Positions 10,541-19,439 of a DNA stretch of 64,000 nucleotides are shown here, piece by piece. The stretch comes from Acidobacteriota bacterium. Lineage in GTDB: Bacteria > Acidobacteriota > Blastocatellia > Pyrinomonadales > Pyrinomonadaceae. The stretch covers positions 1 to 64,000 of the forward strand of contig JAIVJC010000134.1 of the NCBI GenBank assembly GCA_020200235.1, given 5' to 3'. The translations under genes were made by a program, and so were the position numbers. The notes below the pieces were generated by a model. The model was not told the DNA's origin. It worked only from the letters and a program-made list of their open reading frames with translations, and made no database searches. Every line of letters starts with the position of its first letter. The first letter of the stretch is position 1.

Positions 10541-11965
10541 TTAGTCCGACGGCACGGGCTCGTGCTCGCGCGCCCACTGGGTCTCTGCGCGGGGCGTGAT
10601 CTCTGTCGGGTAGCGGCCCGTCCAGCAGGAGACGCAGGTCGTGCCGGGCTCGAGACCCGACGCCGCGAGCATCCCTTCGAGCGAGAGGTAGCCGAGCGAG
10701 TCGGCTTCGATGAAGCGGCAAATCTCCTCGACCGACATCTGCGCGCCGATCAGCTCGTCGCGGTTCGGCGTGTCCACGCCGTAGTAGCAAGGGCTGACGG
10801 TCGGCGGGCAACTGATCCTCATGTGGACTTCCGACGCCCCAGCCTCCCTCACCATCCGCACGATCTTCTTCGAGGTCGTCCCGCGCACGATGGAGTCGTC
10901 GATGAGGACGACGCGGCGGCCGTTGATGAGGTGGCGCACGGGGTTCAGCTTCACCCTCACGCCGAAGGCGCGGATCGACTGCCTGGGCTCGATGAAGGTG
11001 CGGTGGACGTAGTGGTTGCGCACGAGCCCGAAGCGGAAAGAGATGCCGCTCTCGGCGGCGTAGCCGATCGCCGCCGAGACGCCGGAGTCGGGCACGGGCA
11101 CGACCAGATCGGCTTGCGCCGGGTGCTCGACGGCGAGCCGCCGGCCCATCTTGTGGCGCGACTCGTTGACCGAGCGGCCGTAGATCAGAGAATCCGGTCG
11201 CGCGAAGTAGACGTGCTCGAAGACGCACATCGAGTGCTCGCGCCGGGGCAGCGGGCGCGACGAGTGCAGCCCCGCGCCGTCGATCACGACGAGCTCGCCC
11301 GGCTCCACGTCGCGGACGTAAGTCGCGCCGATCAGATCGAACGCGCACGTCTCGGAGGCGACGACCCAGGCGTCCTCTAATTTCCCCAGCGCGAGCGGGC
11401 GGAAGCCCCGCGGGTCGCGCACGGCGAAGAGCGCGTCGGGCGTGAGGAAGAGCATCGAGAACGCGCCGTCCGTCTCGCACAGGACTTCGGGAATCGCCTC
11501 GCGCACCGTGAGCGCCTGCGAGCGCGCGATGCCGTGCAGGATGACTTCCGTGTCGGAGGTCGAGGAGAAGATCGCGCCGTCGCGCTCCAAATCCTTTCGC
11601 GCTTCGGTGGCGAAGGGCAGGTTGCCGTTGTGGCAGACGGCGACCTGCCCGTACTTGCATTTGATCTGGAAGGGCTGCGCCTCGCGGATCGAAACCTCGC
11701 CCGCGGTCGAATAGCGGACGTGACCGATGCCGCTCGTGCCCGTCAGGCGATCCAGTCGCTCGGCGTCGAACACGTCGGGGACGAGCCCCATCGCGCGGTC
11801 GGGTCGCATCTCTCTACCGTCCGAGGTGACGATGCCGCACGACTCCTGCCCGCGGTGCTGCAAGGCGTAGAGCCCGAGGTAGATGAGGCGCGCCGCGTCC
11901 GCGTGCCCGTGGATGCCGAACACGCCGCACTCTTCGCGGAGCTTGTCTGAGAGTTGATCGTCCAC
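10541..11965 (-). CDS. purF: Amidophosphoribosyltransferase
   Basis: LREECGVFGIHGHADAARLIYLGLYALQHRGQESCGI, GHVRYSTAGEVSIREAQPF, VVLIDDSIVRGTTSKKIV. Confidence 0.97.
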   Translation of the reverse strand: MDDQLSDKLREECGVFGIHGHADAARLIYLGLYALQHRGQESCGIVTSDGREMRPDRAMGLVPDVFDAERLDRLTGTSGIGHVRYSTAGEVSIREAQPFQIKCKYGQVAVCHNGNLPFATEARKDLERDGAIFSSTSDTEVILHGIARSQALTVREAIPEVLCETDGAFSMLFLTPDALFAVRDPRGFRPLALGKLEDAWVVASETCAFDLIGATYVRDVEPGELVVIDGAGLHSSRPLPRREHSMCVFEHVYFARPDSLIYGRSVNESRHKMGRRLAVEHPAQADLVVPVPDSGVSAAIGYAAESGISFRFGLVRNHYVHRTFIEPRQSIRAFGVRVKLNPVRHLINGRRVVLIDDSIVRGTTSKKIVRMVREAGASEVHMRISCPPTVSPCYYGVDTPNRDELIGAQMSVEEICRFIEADSLGYLSLEGMLAASGLEPGTTCVSCWTGRYPTEITPRAETQWAREHEPVPSD

Positions 11966-12091
11966 GCCGGAAACTTTTCGATGACCCTTCGCGATCAGAC
12001 TGTCTTGCGGTCGGCGTTAGCTTATTTCATCGACGGGCACGCATCAAGCCCGGCGTGTTATCATGCGCGCAAAACGACGGGGAGGGCACTC

Positions 12092-12343
12092 ATGTTGGAA
12101 GTCAAAGTCTACGGCGCGGACTGGTGCGGCGACACGCAGAGGACGCTCGAACACCTGAAGCGGCTCGGCGTCGCGCACCGCTACATCAACGTCGAAGAGG
12201 ACGAGGCGGCGAGCGCCTGGGTCAAGGAGCACAACGAGGGCAAGGAGAAGAAACCAACGCTCGAAATCGCCGGGCAGGTGCTCTCCACGCCGACCGACCG
12301 GGAGCTCGACAGCGCGCTGCGCGAGAAGGGGCTCATGGCTTAA
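12092..12343 (+). CDS. Glutaredoxin-family protein
   Basis: VKVYGADWCGDTQRTLEHLKRLGVAHRYINVEEDEAA; ATG at 12092 preceded by ggaggg. Confidence 0.85.
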   Translation: MLEVKVYGADWCGDTQRTLEHLKRLGVAHRYINVEEDEAASAWVKEHNEGKEKKPTLEIAGQVLSTPTDRELDSALREKGLMA

Positions 12344-12348
12344 ACGTC

Positions 12349-12933
12349 ATGCGCGTCGCGCGGGGGCACACCGTGAGCCGACGCACGCCGAAGCGCCGCG
12401 CGCCGACGGAGCAGCGAGAGTTGAACGACCCGTCCACGAAGAGAGCCATCGTCGTCGTCGCGCTGCGCGCCGCGCTCGTCGCCGCGCTCCTGGGCGCGGG
12501 GCTCGCGGTCTACCGCAAACTGCCGCAGGACGACTCGGGCGCGGCGCTCGCGGGGAGGGCGTCGAAACAGACTCTGCTCCGCATCGTGCTCCGCCGCGAA
12601 GGGCTCGGCGACGCGGGCGTGGCGGACACCGCGGTCGAGCTCTACTCCCTGGACGTGGCGGCGGCGCGCAGGGAGTTCGACGACGAGCGGCGCTACGGTC
12701 AGCGCTTCGAAGACTTCGTCGCGCGGAGGATGGGCGCGCGCCAGCCCGTCTCGGCGAAGCTCAACCGGGAAGGTCAGGCTCTCGTCGCCCTCCCCCCCGG
12801 TCGCTGGTGGGTTCACGCCATGCTCCCCGGCGCGAACGAGCTCGCCTGGCGACTCCCCGTCAACGTCTCCGGGCGCGAGCAGACCGTCGAGCTCACGCCG
12901 TCGAACGCCTACACGAGAACGAAGAGTTTTTGA
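12349..12933 (+). CDS. Hypothetical membrane-anchored protein
   Basis: ATG 12349; one transmembrane segment AIVVVALRAALVAALLGAGLAVY; no family recognised. Confidence 0.6.
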   Translation: MRVARGHTVSRRTPKRRAPTEQRELNDPSTKRAIVVVALRAALVAALLGAGLAVYRKLPQDDSGAALAGRASKQTLLRIVLRREGLGDAGVADTAVELYSLDVAAARREFDDERRYGQRFEDFVARRMGARQPVSAKLNREGQALVALPPGRWWVHAMLPGANELAWRLPVNVSGREQTVELTPSNAYTRTKSF

Positions 12934-12938
12934 ACTTT

Positions 12939-13053
12939 GTCAGTTGTCCGTGGTCAGTTGTCCGTTGTTCGAGCCGCATGAGAGTTGTCGAAAGCGACCA
13001 CTCATGCCACCCGATTAGATAGAACAACTGACCACGGACAACTGACCACGGAC
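12939..13053. repeat. Heptad-phased inverted repeat (GTCAGTT/GTCCGTG type), element E
   Basis: gtcagttgtccgtggtcagttgtccgttgttc (12939-12970) opposite gaacaactgaccacggacaactgaccacggac (13022-13053). Confidence 0.92.
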
Positions 13054-13061
13054 GTCTTTTC

Positions 13062-14027
13062 ATGCGAGCCCTGCGCTACGAAAACGACTCGCTGCGCGTC
13101 GCGGACGTTGGTATGCCGCGCGCGGAGGGCGAGGCGTTGGTGCGCGTGTCGCTGTCGGGGATTTGCAACACCGATCTTGAGATCGCGCGTGGGTACGCGG
13201 GTTTCCGCGGGACGCTGGGGCACGAGTTCGTCGGCGTGGTCGAAGAGGCGGAGGGCGCGGGAGTGCTCGTGGGCCGCCGGGTCGTCGGCGAGATCAACGC
13301 GGGCTGCGGGCGGTGCGCGCTGTTCGCCGCGGGTGATCCGCGCCACTGCGCGGCGCGCACCGTGCTCGGCATCGTCGGGCGCGACGGCGCGCACGCCGAA
13401 TACCTGCGGCTGCCCGCGTCGAATCTTTTGGTCGTGCCGGACGAAATCTCCGACGAGCGCGCGGTCTTCACCGAGCCGCTCGCCGCCGCGTGCGGCATCA
13501 TGGAGCGCGTCGATGTAGAGGACGGCGCGCGCGTCGCGGTCGTCGGCGACGGCAAGCTCGGGCTGCTCTGCGCGCAGGCGCTCGCCGCCCTGAGCGGAGC
13601 CTCCGTCACGCTCGTCGGCAAGCACGAGTCGAAACTCGGGATCGCGCGGCGGCGCGGCGTCGAGACCCTGCGGCTCGATCAGTTGAAAGGTTCAACCTCA
13701 GCGCGCGCCTTCGACGTGGTCGTCGAAGCGTCGGGCTCGCCCTCCGGCTTCGACCTCGCGCTCTCGCTTCTCAGACCGCGCGGCACGCTCGTCCTGAAAT
13801 CGACCTTCCACGGCTCGACGGCGTTCGACTCGGCGCGCGTCGTCGTTGACGAGATCACGGTCGTCGGCTCGCGCTGCGGGCGCTTCGCCCCCGCGCTCGA
13901 ACTGCTCAAGTCGAACCGCGTCGACGTCGAGAGTCTGATCAGCGAAGAGCGCCCGCTCGCCGACGGCGTCCGCGCGATGGCGCGCGCGTCGGAAGGCGGC
14001 GTGATGAAAGTTTTGCTCCGACCGTAA
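13062..14027 (+). CDS. Zinc-type alcohol dehydrogenase-like (MDR) oxidoreductase
   Basis: VSLSGICNTDLEIARGYAGFRGTLGHEFVGVVEEA, AVVGDGKLGLLCAQALAALSGASVTLVGKHESKL. Confidence 0.88.
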   Translation: MRALRYENDSLRVADVGMPRAEGEALVRVSLSGICNTDLEIARGYAGFRGTLGHEFVGVVEEAEGAGVLVGRRVVGEINAGCGRCALFAAGDPRHCAARTVLGIVGRDGAHAEYLRLPASNLLVVPDEISDERAVFTEPLAAACGIMERVDVEDGARVAVVGDGKLGLLCAQALAALSGASVTLVGKHESKLGIARRRGVETLRLDQLKGSTSARAFDVVVEASGSPSGFDLALSLLRPRGTLVLKSTFHGSTAFDSARVVVDEITVVGSRCGRFAPALELLKSNRVDVESLISEERPLADGVRAMARASEGGVMKVLLRP

Positions 14028-14031
14028 AGAA

Positions 14032-14130
14032 GCTGTTAGCTGTTAGCGATTAGCGATTAGCCAGAGACAAGCGGCGGGCTCGGCTGACTACTGATTTGCT
14101 AACAGCTAATCGCTAACAGCTAACAGCTAA
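14032..14130. repeat. Heptad-phased inverted repeat (GCTGTTA/GCGATTA type), element F
   Basis: gctgttagctgttagcgattagcgattagc (14032-14061) opposite gctaacagctaatcgctaacagctaacagctaa (14098-14130); the last A of the right arm is the first base of the next gene's ATG. Confidence 0.92.
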
Positions 14131-15128
14131 TGAGACTGAAACCCAACCTCGCCGCCGACGGGGCGCTCGTGCTGACGACGGTCGTGTGGGGCTCGACCTT
14201 CTTCATGGCGAAGGACATCCTCGCCCGCTGGTCGCCGCTCTCCTACATGACGCTGCGCTTCGTCGTCGCCGCACTGATCCTCTTCGCGCTGTTCCACCGC
14301 CGACTGCTCGGCGCGACGCGCGAGGCGCGCCGGGCGGGCGCGATCTTAGGCGCGCTGATGGGCGCCGGGTTCGCCTTGCAGGCGGCGGGGCAGGTCTACA
14401 CGACCGCTTCGAAGTCCGCGTTCATCACCGGGCTCACCACGCCGCTCGTGCCGTTCGTCGCCTACGCGCTGTTGAGAGCGCGACCGGGTGTGGAGAACCT
14501 GATCGGCGTCGTGCTGGCGACCGTCGGCGGCTTGCTCATCCTCGCGCCGCGCGACGGGGGCGCGATCAATTTGGGCGACCTGCTGACGCTCGCCTCGACC
14601 GCCGCCTTCGCCTTCCACATCACCCTGCTGAGCGTCTACGCCCGCCGCTTCGACGCGGCGCAGATCACTTCGTTGCAACTCGTCTCGACCGCCGCGCTCG
14701 TCGTCGTCGCGTGGCTCGCGCTGCGCGCGTGCGCGCTCGTGTTCGACGGGGGCGCGCTGCCGGAGTTCGTCATGCGTGAGTCCGCGCCGCTCGTGTGGGA
14801 CGCGCGGATCGTGTGGCAGCTCGTCTATCTCTCGATCGTGGCGACGGTCGCGGTCTTCTTCCTCTGGACGTGGGGGCAGGCGCGCACGTCCGCCGCGCAC
14901 GCGGCGGTCATCTTCAGCCTCGAGCCGGTCTTCGCCAACGCCTTCGCCGTCGCCTTCCGCGGCGGGCAGGAGTGGCTCGGCGCGCGCGGCTACGCCGGCG
15001 CGGGGCTCGTGCTCGCTGGCGTCATCGTCTCGGAGCTGCGCTGGACGGAGCGCAGGAGGCGGAGGGCGGAGGGGGGTGGTCTCGGCGCGGAGTACCCGCG
15101 AGAGTCTGCGGGCGAGGCGGACGATTAA
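14130..15128 (+). CDS. EamA/DMT-family transporter
   Basis: Ten hydrophobic segments, LTTVVWGSTFFMAKDIL, SAFITGLTTPLVPFVAYALL, HAAVIFSLEPVFANAFA. Confidence 0.9.
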   Translation: MRLKPNLAADGALVLTTVVWGSTFFMAKDILARWSPLSYMTLRFVVAALILFALFHRRLLGATREARRAGAILGALMGAGFALQAAGQVYTTASKSAFITGLTTPLVPFVAYALLRARPGVENLIGVVLATVGGLLILAPRDGGAINLGDLLTLASTAAFAFHITLLSVYARRFDAAQITSLQLVSTAALVVVAWLALRACALVFDGGALPEFVMRESAPLVWDARIVWQLVYLSIVATVAVFFLWTWGQARTSAAHAAVIFSLEPVFANAFAVAFRGGQEWLGARGYAGAGLVLAGVIVSELRWTERRRRRAEGGGLGAEYPRESAGEADD

Positions 15129-16891
15129 GGTTTCGGCTTCGCGTCGCCGCCCGCCGCGTCGATCTTCTTTTTGTTCGAGCCTTCAACAGTCTTACTTAAC
15201 TCTTCAGCCTTCACACGGTAGATGGTGGCGAGGGCGACCGTCTGGCGCAGCCCGTCCTTGAAGCCTTCCGCCGCCTGCCGCGCGCGCGCCTCGTTCTTCG
15301 CGGCGAGCAGCCTGAAGACCGTCGCGTCGAATCCGGTGCGCCCCTGCCCGGTGTCCGACTCGCTGCGGTTGGCGGCTTCGACGATCTCGTCCAAGAGTTC
15401 GAGCGCGAGCGCGTCGCTCGCGGGAGCGACGTGCGCCGCGAGCTGGCTGAGGCTCAGGAGCACGCGGTCGAGTTCGCGGTTGGCGGGGACGGCGGACGCG
15501 GGGATGCCCGCGGGCGGGGCAATCGGCGTCGTGTCCGCGCGCTTGAGCTGCCCGACCGCCCGGTAGACGAGGCGCGCGGGGCAGCCCTCGTCCTTCGAGG
15601 CGACGCACGCCTTGAGGAGCGGCGGGTAGACTTGCAGGATGAAGCTCGCGTTCTGCAAACGCTCGGCGAGTTGCTCCGCGCCCGCCGCGTCGCCTTTGGC
15701 GGAGAGCGCGAGCGACTCTCTCGCGTCCACGGCTTCGAGCAGTTGTTTCTTCTGCGCGCCGTCGGGCAGCTTGTCGATCAGCTTGCGCGCTTTGGCGAAG
15801 TCGCCGCGGCTGATAGATGCATAAATCAACGACTCGCTCGGCTGATTATTGTCTAAAGATTCTTTGATCTGCTTTTCATAATTTTCTTTATAGGCGTTGT
15901 CGACACTCGCTCGCGTGGGCAGCGAGCCGCCCTGCCCAGGCGCACGGCTCAGCCTCTCCAACTCCATGAACGCGGGCATCAATTCCGGGGCGTACTGTTT
16001 GAGCGGTTCCCAAGCTGATAGCAGAAATAATCTCGACCTCCTCAGCCCGACGGGATCGCCCTGCGCCATTCGATTTAAACTTTCGATCACGTAGCCGACG
16101 TAGGCTCTCATCGCCGCCGGCCCCGGAGGCGACACCGGGGGGGCGGAGTTCGCGCGCGGAAACATCAACTCAAACAGCATGGAACGAACTCTCATCAAAC
16201 TCCTGTCCGCGACGGCGAGGGATGTGGTGCGTAGTGCTTCGATGTATTGGACAATGAGTTTATCCGCCAGGGCGCGATCCCGCGCCGCGATTTCGAGAAT
16301 CACGAATCCGGCGATTAGCTGCGTCGGCTCCGATAAGATCGACTGATTAATGTAATAGCTAGCGGCATCCTTGTCACCCGCATTAAACGCTCTCTCCGCG
16401 AGGGTCGCGTACCTTGAATGCCCCTCGGACTTGCCCAAAAGCTGAGTGCCCAGTTGTGCCAACTCGTCGGCGAAGGCTCTGTCGCGCATGGCGACACTCA
16501 TGATGCGGTTACGCACCTCATTCCTCGCGCGCTCGGTTGATGATGGCGGCGTGGGCGCTGCCCCGACCGGCGCGGCGCGCAGCCTGACCCGCTCGTCCTC
16601 CGCCGGGAGCGCCAGCACGTAAGCCTCGCGCATCAACTTCTTCGACCACTCAGGATCGAGCATCCACGCGGCGTCGGCGATCTCAGCCTTCGCGAGGGCT
16701 CGTGCCAAAGGTTGGTCGATCTTCGCGGCGGCGGCGTCGAGGGATTGAAGATCAAAAACCAACAGAAGTTTCCCGCTCGCCGTATCACCGCCGGGGTTAG
16801 GCTTCAAGTCCTGAGCGTAACTTAAGGAGGTTAGCAGGAAGATCAAGTTTGATAAGAATAACAATCTTCGCATTTGCGTTCGCCTCTTCAT
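15125..16891 (-). CDS. Secreted hypothetical protein
   Basis: Signal peptide MRRLLFLSNLIFLLTSLSYAQ; alpha-helical repeat-like body; no firm family. Start 16891 or 16873. Confidence 0.75.
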   Translation of the reverse strand: MKRRTQMRRLLFLSNLIFLLTSLSYAQDLKPNPGGDTASGKLLLVFDLQSLDAAAAKIDQPLARALAKAEIADAAWMLDPEWSKKLMREAYVLALPAEDERVRLRAAPVGAAPTPPSSTERARNEVRNRIMSVAMRDRAFADELAQLGTQLLGKSEGHSRYATLAERAFNAGDKDAASYYINQSILSEPTQLIAGFVILEIAARDRALADKLIVQYIEALRTTSLAVADRSLMRVRSMLFELMFPRANSAPPVSPPGPAAMRAYVGYVIESLNRMAQGDPVGLRRSRLFLLSAWEPLKQYAPELMPAFMELERLSRAPGQGGSLPTRASVDNAYKENYEKQIKESLDNNQPSESLIYASISRGDFAKARKLIDKLPDGAQKKQLLEAVDARESLALSAKGDAAGAEQLAERLQNASFILQVYPPLLKACVASKDEGCPARLVYRAVGQLKRADTTPIAPPAGIPASAVPANRELDRVLLSLSQLAAHVAPASDALALELLDEIVEAANRSESDTGQGRTGFDATVFRLLAAKNEARARQAAEGFKDGLRQTVALATIYRVKAEELSKTVEGSNKKKIDAAGGDAKPKP

Positions 16892-16931
16892 AAGTCTTCG
16901 ATCTGTGGGATTGGAACCGGCGCGCATGGGT

Positions 16932-16994
16932 TGGAAGTCCGCCACAGGGCTTCGCATGAGACCCGCCACATTAGAAGCGAAGGGCGGACTTCCA
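16932..16994. repeat. Imperfect hairpin/REP-like palindrome
   Basis: tggaagtccgcc (16932-16943) pairs with ggcggacttcca (16983-16994); inner cttcgc/gcgaag; 21-nt loop. Confidence 0.75.
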
Positions 16995-17048
16995 CCGACT
17001 GAAGATGATAATCCCGGCAAAATTCATGCTCAAGATTTTCACACCAGA

Positions 17049-17321
17049 TCAATTCGCTTCGGCTGGATAGTATCCAGCGTCTATGCACGCTTGGTGCGCG
17101 CCCAACGAGCCCTGGTCCTCGCAGAGCCCGCCTCCTGCCGGGCACTTGAAGAAACTATCCCCGGCGGAACTGCCGCAAGACAGCCAGTACGTGTTTCCGC
17201 TCTGGTCAGTCGATCTGTGCTCGACGTAGTTCGCGAGAGCGGGGGTTGAGGCTAGTAGGGCTGAGGCGATGGCGGCGACGAAGAGAAGACGCCGGGCTAA
17301 TTTCATTAGACTGGATCGCAT
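17049..17321 (-). CDS. Small secreted Cys-containing hypothetical protein
   Basis: Signal peptide (RRLLFVAAIASALLASTPALA) then a ~60 aa mature part with four Cys (WLSCGSSAGDSFFKCPAGGGLCEDQGSLGAHQACIDAGYYP). Confidence 0.7.
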   Translation of the reverse strand: MRSSLMKLARRLLFVAAIASALLASTPALANYVEHRSTDQSGNTYWLSCGSSAGDSFFKCPAGGGLCEDQGSLGAHQACIDAGYYPAEAN

Positions 17322-17720
17322 TTTTAGCTCCTTCGGTTAGGCGGAGGTTGAAGGTTAGCCACTTCTTTGTGAGGAGTAGTTGTTGAGGTTACGAACGGAC
17401 TCGCCATTGCGGGCGTGAGTGAATTGAGCGCCGCGCGAACAGTAGTCAAACGCCCCCTCCCTGTCAACACTAATTCTGCCTGACTCCACAAGAAACCGAA
17501 GCCGCATCCCGTTAACGCCGTCGGCTGACCACCAGTACCGAGTCTCTTTGCGGCGCGTCCGCGCTTTAGTTATACTCGCTCGACCGATGTCAGTCGGCGC
17601 GCGACATCTCAGATGACCCGGAAGATGTAGCGGTCGGCGCCGGCGGAAGATTCGGGCACGGGCGCGGCGCGGGCGGCGTTAATTTTCAGACAGGTCCGAC
17701 GGGCGCGAGGAGCTTTTTTT

Positions 17721-19313
17721 ATGTACCAGTTACCGAACGGGGCGAACGGCGAGGCGGAGCGGATGATCCTCAGGCGGCTGCGCGTGTGGATCGCGGCGCT
17801 GGCGGTGGCGTGTCTGGTGATCGGGGCGTCGGTCGGCGCGCTGCTCGCGGGGCGCAACGTCGTGGCGCAGGGCGGCGCGAGCGCGGCGCAGATCGCGCGC
17901 GCGCCGGAGGCGCTCTCGGCATCCTTCGCCGAGATCGCGAGCCGCGTCGAGCCCGCGGTCGTCAACATCGACACGGTCGCCGCGCCCGACGCCGCCGCGG
18001 CGGGCAAGGGCGACGACGACGAGGACAGCAGAGAGGGGAACGACAACAACGGCAACAACCCGCTGATGGACATGTTCCGCAAGCAGATGCGCAGACCCTC
18101 GCGCGGCGTCGGCTCCGGCTTCATCGTCGACGCAAAGGGCTACATCCTGACGAACAAGCACGTCGTCGAGGACGCGACGCGCATCACGGTGCGCCTGCAG
18201 TCGGGCGAGATTTTGCGCGGCACGGTCGTCGGCGAGGACAGCCTGACAGACCTGGCGGTCATCAAGGTCAACTCGGCGCGCGATCTCCCCGTCGTCAAGC
18301 TCGGCGACTCCTCGACCGTGCAGGTCGGCGACTGGGTGCTCGCCATCGGCTCGCCCTTCGGTCTCGATCAGACCGTCACCGCCGGCATCATCTCGACGCT
18401 CGAGCGGCAGACGCCGCTCTCGAACCCGAACTTCCAGCGCTTCCTCCAGACCGACGCCGCCATCAACCGCGGCAACTCCGGCGGGCCGCTCGTCAACATG
18501 CGCGGCGAGGTGATCGGCGTCAACTCGCAGATCGCCACCTCGACCGGCGACTACAACGGCATCGGCTTCGCCCTGCCGTCGAACGAGACGGCGTTCGTCT
18601 ACCGCCAGCTCGTCGAGAGCGGCAAGGTCAAGCGCGGCTACCTCGGCGTCTACCTCGACACGGTGAAGGCTGAGTACGCGCGCGTCTTCAACCTCGCGGA
18701 GGCGAAGGGCGCGATCATCACGGACATGAAGGAAGGTCCCGCGCAGAGGGCGGGCGTGCAGGTCGGCGACATCGTCGTCGAGCTGAACGGCCGGCCGGTG
18801 GTGAACTCGCAGGACCTCGTCAACCGCGTCGCCTCGACGCCCGTCGGTCAGACGATCACGCTCGCCTACCTGCGCGACGTGAACGGCAAGATGGAGCGGC
18901 GCACCGTGAGCCTCCCCGTCGGCGAGCGGCCGCTGACAGCCGCCGAGGGAGCCACGACACCGGAAGACGGCAAGCGCCCGACGATCAAGAAGCTCGGCGC
19001 GAACGCGGGCGACAAGCCGCGCCTCGGCCTCAAGCTGAGCGAGCTGACCACGCAACTCGCCAACGAGCGCGGCTTGAAGAACGTGCGCGGCCTGCTCGTC
19101 ACGGAGGTCGATCCGTCGGGGATCGCTGCCGACGCCGACATCCGCGAGGACATGGTCGTCCAGAAGATCAACCGCGTGCCCGTCAACACCATCGCCGACT
19201 TCACGCGCGTGATGGAGGGCTTGAAGTTCGGCGACGCCGTCGTGATGAACCTCGTCGTCCGGCGCGGCGACGGCGGCGTGCAGCAGACCATCGTCCAGTT
19301 CACGTATCAATAG
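17721..19313 (+). CDS. HtrA/DegQ-like trypsin-like serine protease with PDZ domains
   Basis: GSGFIVDAKGYILTNKHVVEDA, DLAVIKV, TDAAINRGNSGGPLVNMRGEVIGVNSQI, two PDZ regions. Confidence 0.96.
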   Translation: MYQLPNGANGEAERMILRRLRVWIAALAVACLVIGASVGALLAGRNVVAQGGASAAQIARAPEALSASFAEIASRVEPAVVNIDTVAAPDAAAAGKGDDDEDSREGNDNNGNNPLMDMFRKQMRRPSRGVGSGFIVDAKGYILTNKHVVEDATRITVRLQSGEILRGTVVGEDSLTDLAVIKVNSARDLPVVKLGDSSTVQVGDWVLAIGSPFGLDQTVTAGIISTLERQTPLSNPNFQRFLQTDAAINRGNSGGPLVNMRGEVIGVNSQIATSTGDYNGIGFALPSNETAFVYRQLVESGKVKRGYLGVYLDTVKAEYARVFNLAEAKGAIITDMKEGPAQRAGVQVGDIVVELNGRPVVNSQDLVNRVASTPVGQTITLAYLRDVNGKMERRTVSLPVGERPLTAAEGATTPEDGKRPTIKKLGANAGDKPRLGLKLSELTTQLANERGLKNVRGLLVTEVDPSGIAADADIREDMVVQKINRVPVNTIADFTRVMEGLKFGDAVVMNLVVRRGDGGVQQTIVQFTYQ

Positions 19314-19315
19314 CC

Positions 19316-19430
19316 GTCCGTTGTCCGTGGTCAGTCGTCCGTTGTCCGTGCTTGACGAGTCAGTGGCTTTGAGAGAACCTTCAAGCCGCGCGCCAAAAAG
19401 CAACTGACGACTGACGACTGACCACGGACA
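19316..19430. repeat. Heptad-phased inverted repeat (GTCCGTT/GTCAGTC type), element G
   Basis: gtccgttgtccgtggtcagtcgtccgttgtccgtg (19316-19350) opposite caactgacgactgacgactgaccacggac (19401-19429); T tract follows, then ATG at 19440. Confidence 0.9.
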
Positions 19431-19439
19431 AATTTTTTT

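Noticed and set aside
12939-13053. Ordinary rho-independent terminator
   Set aside because: Arms are about 30 nt with internal period 7 and a ~51-nt spacer; much larger than a typical terminator, though a short T-run follows.
16890-16995. tRNA gene
   Set aside because: Stem-loop present, but no acceptor, D or T-loop consensus and no CCA-proximal structure.
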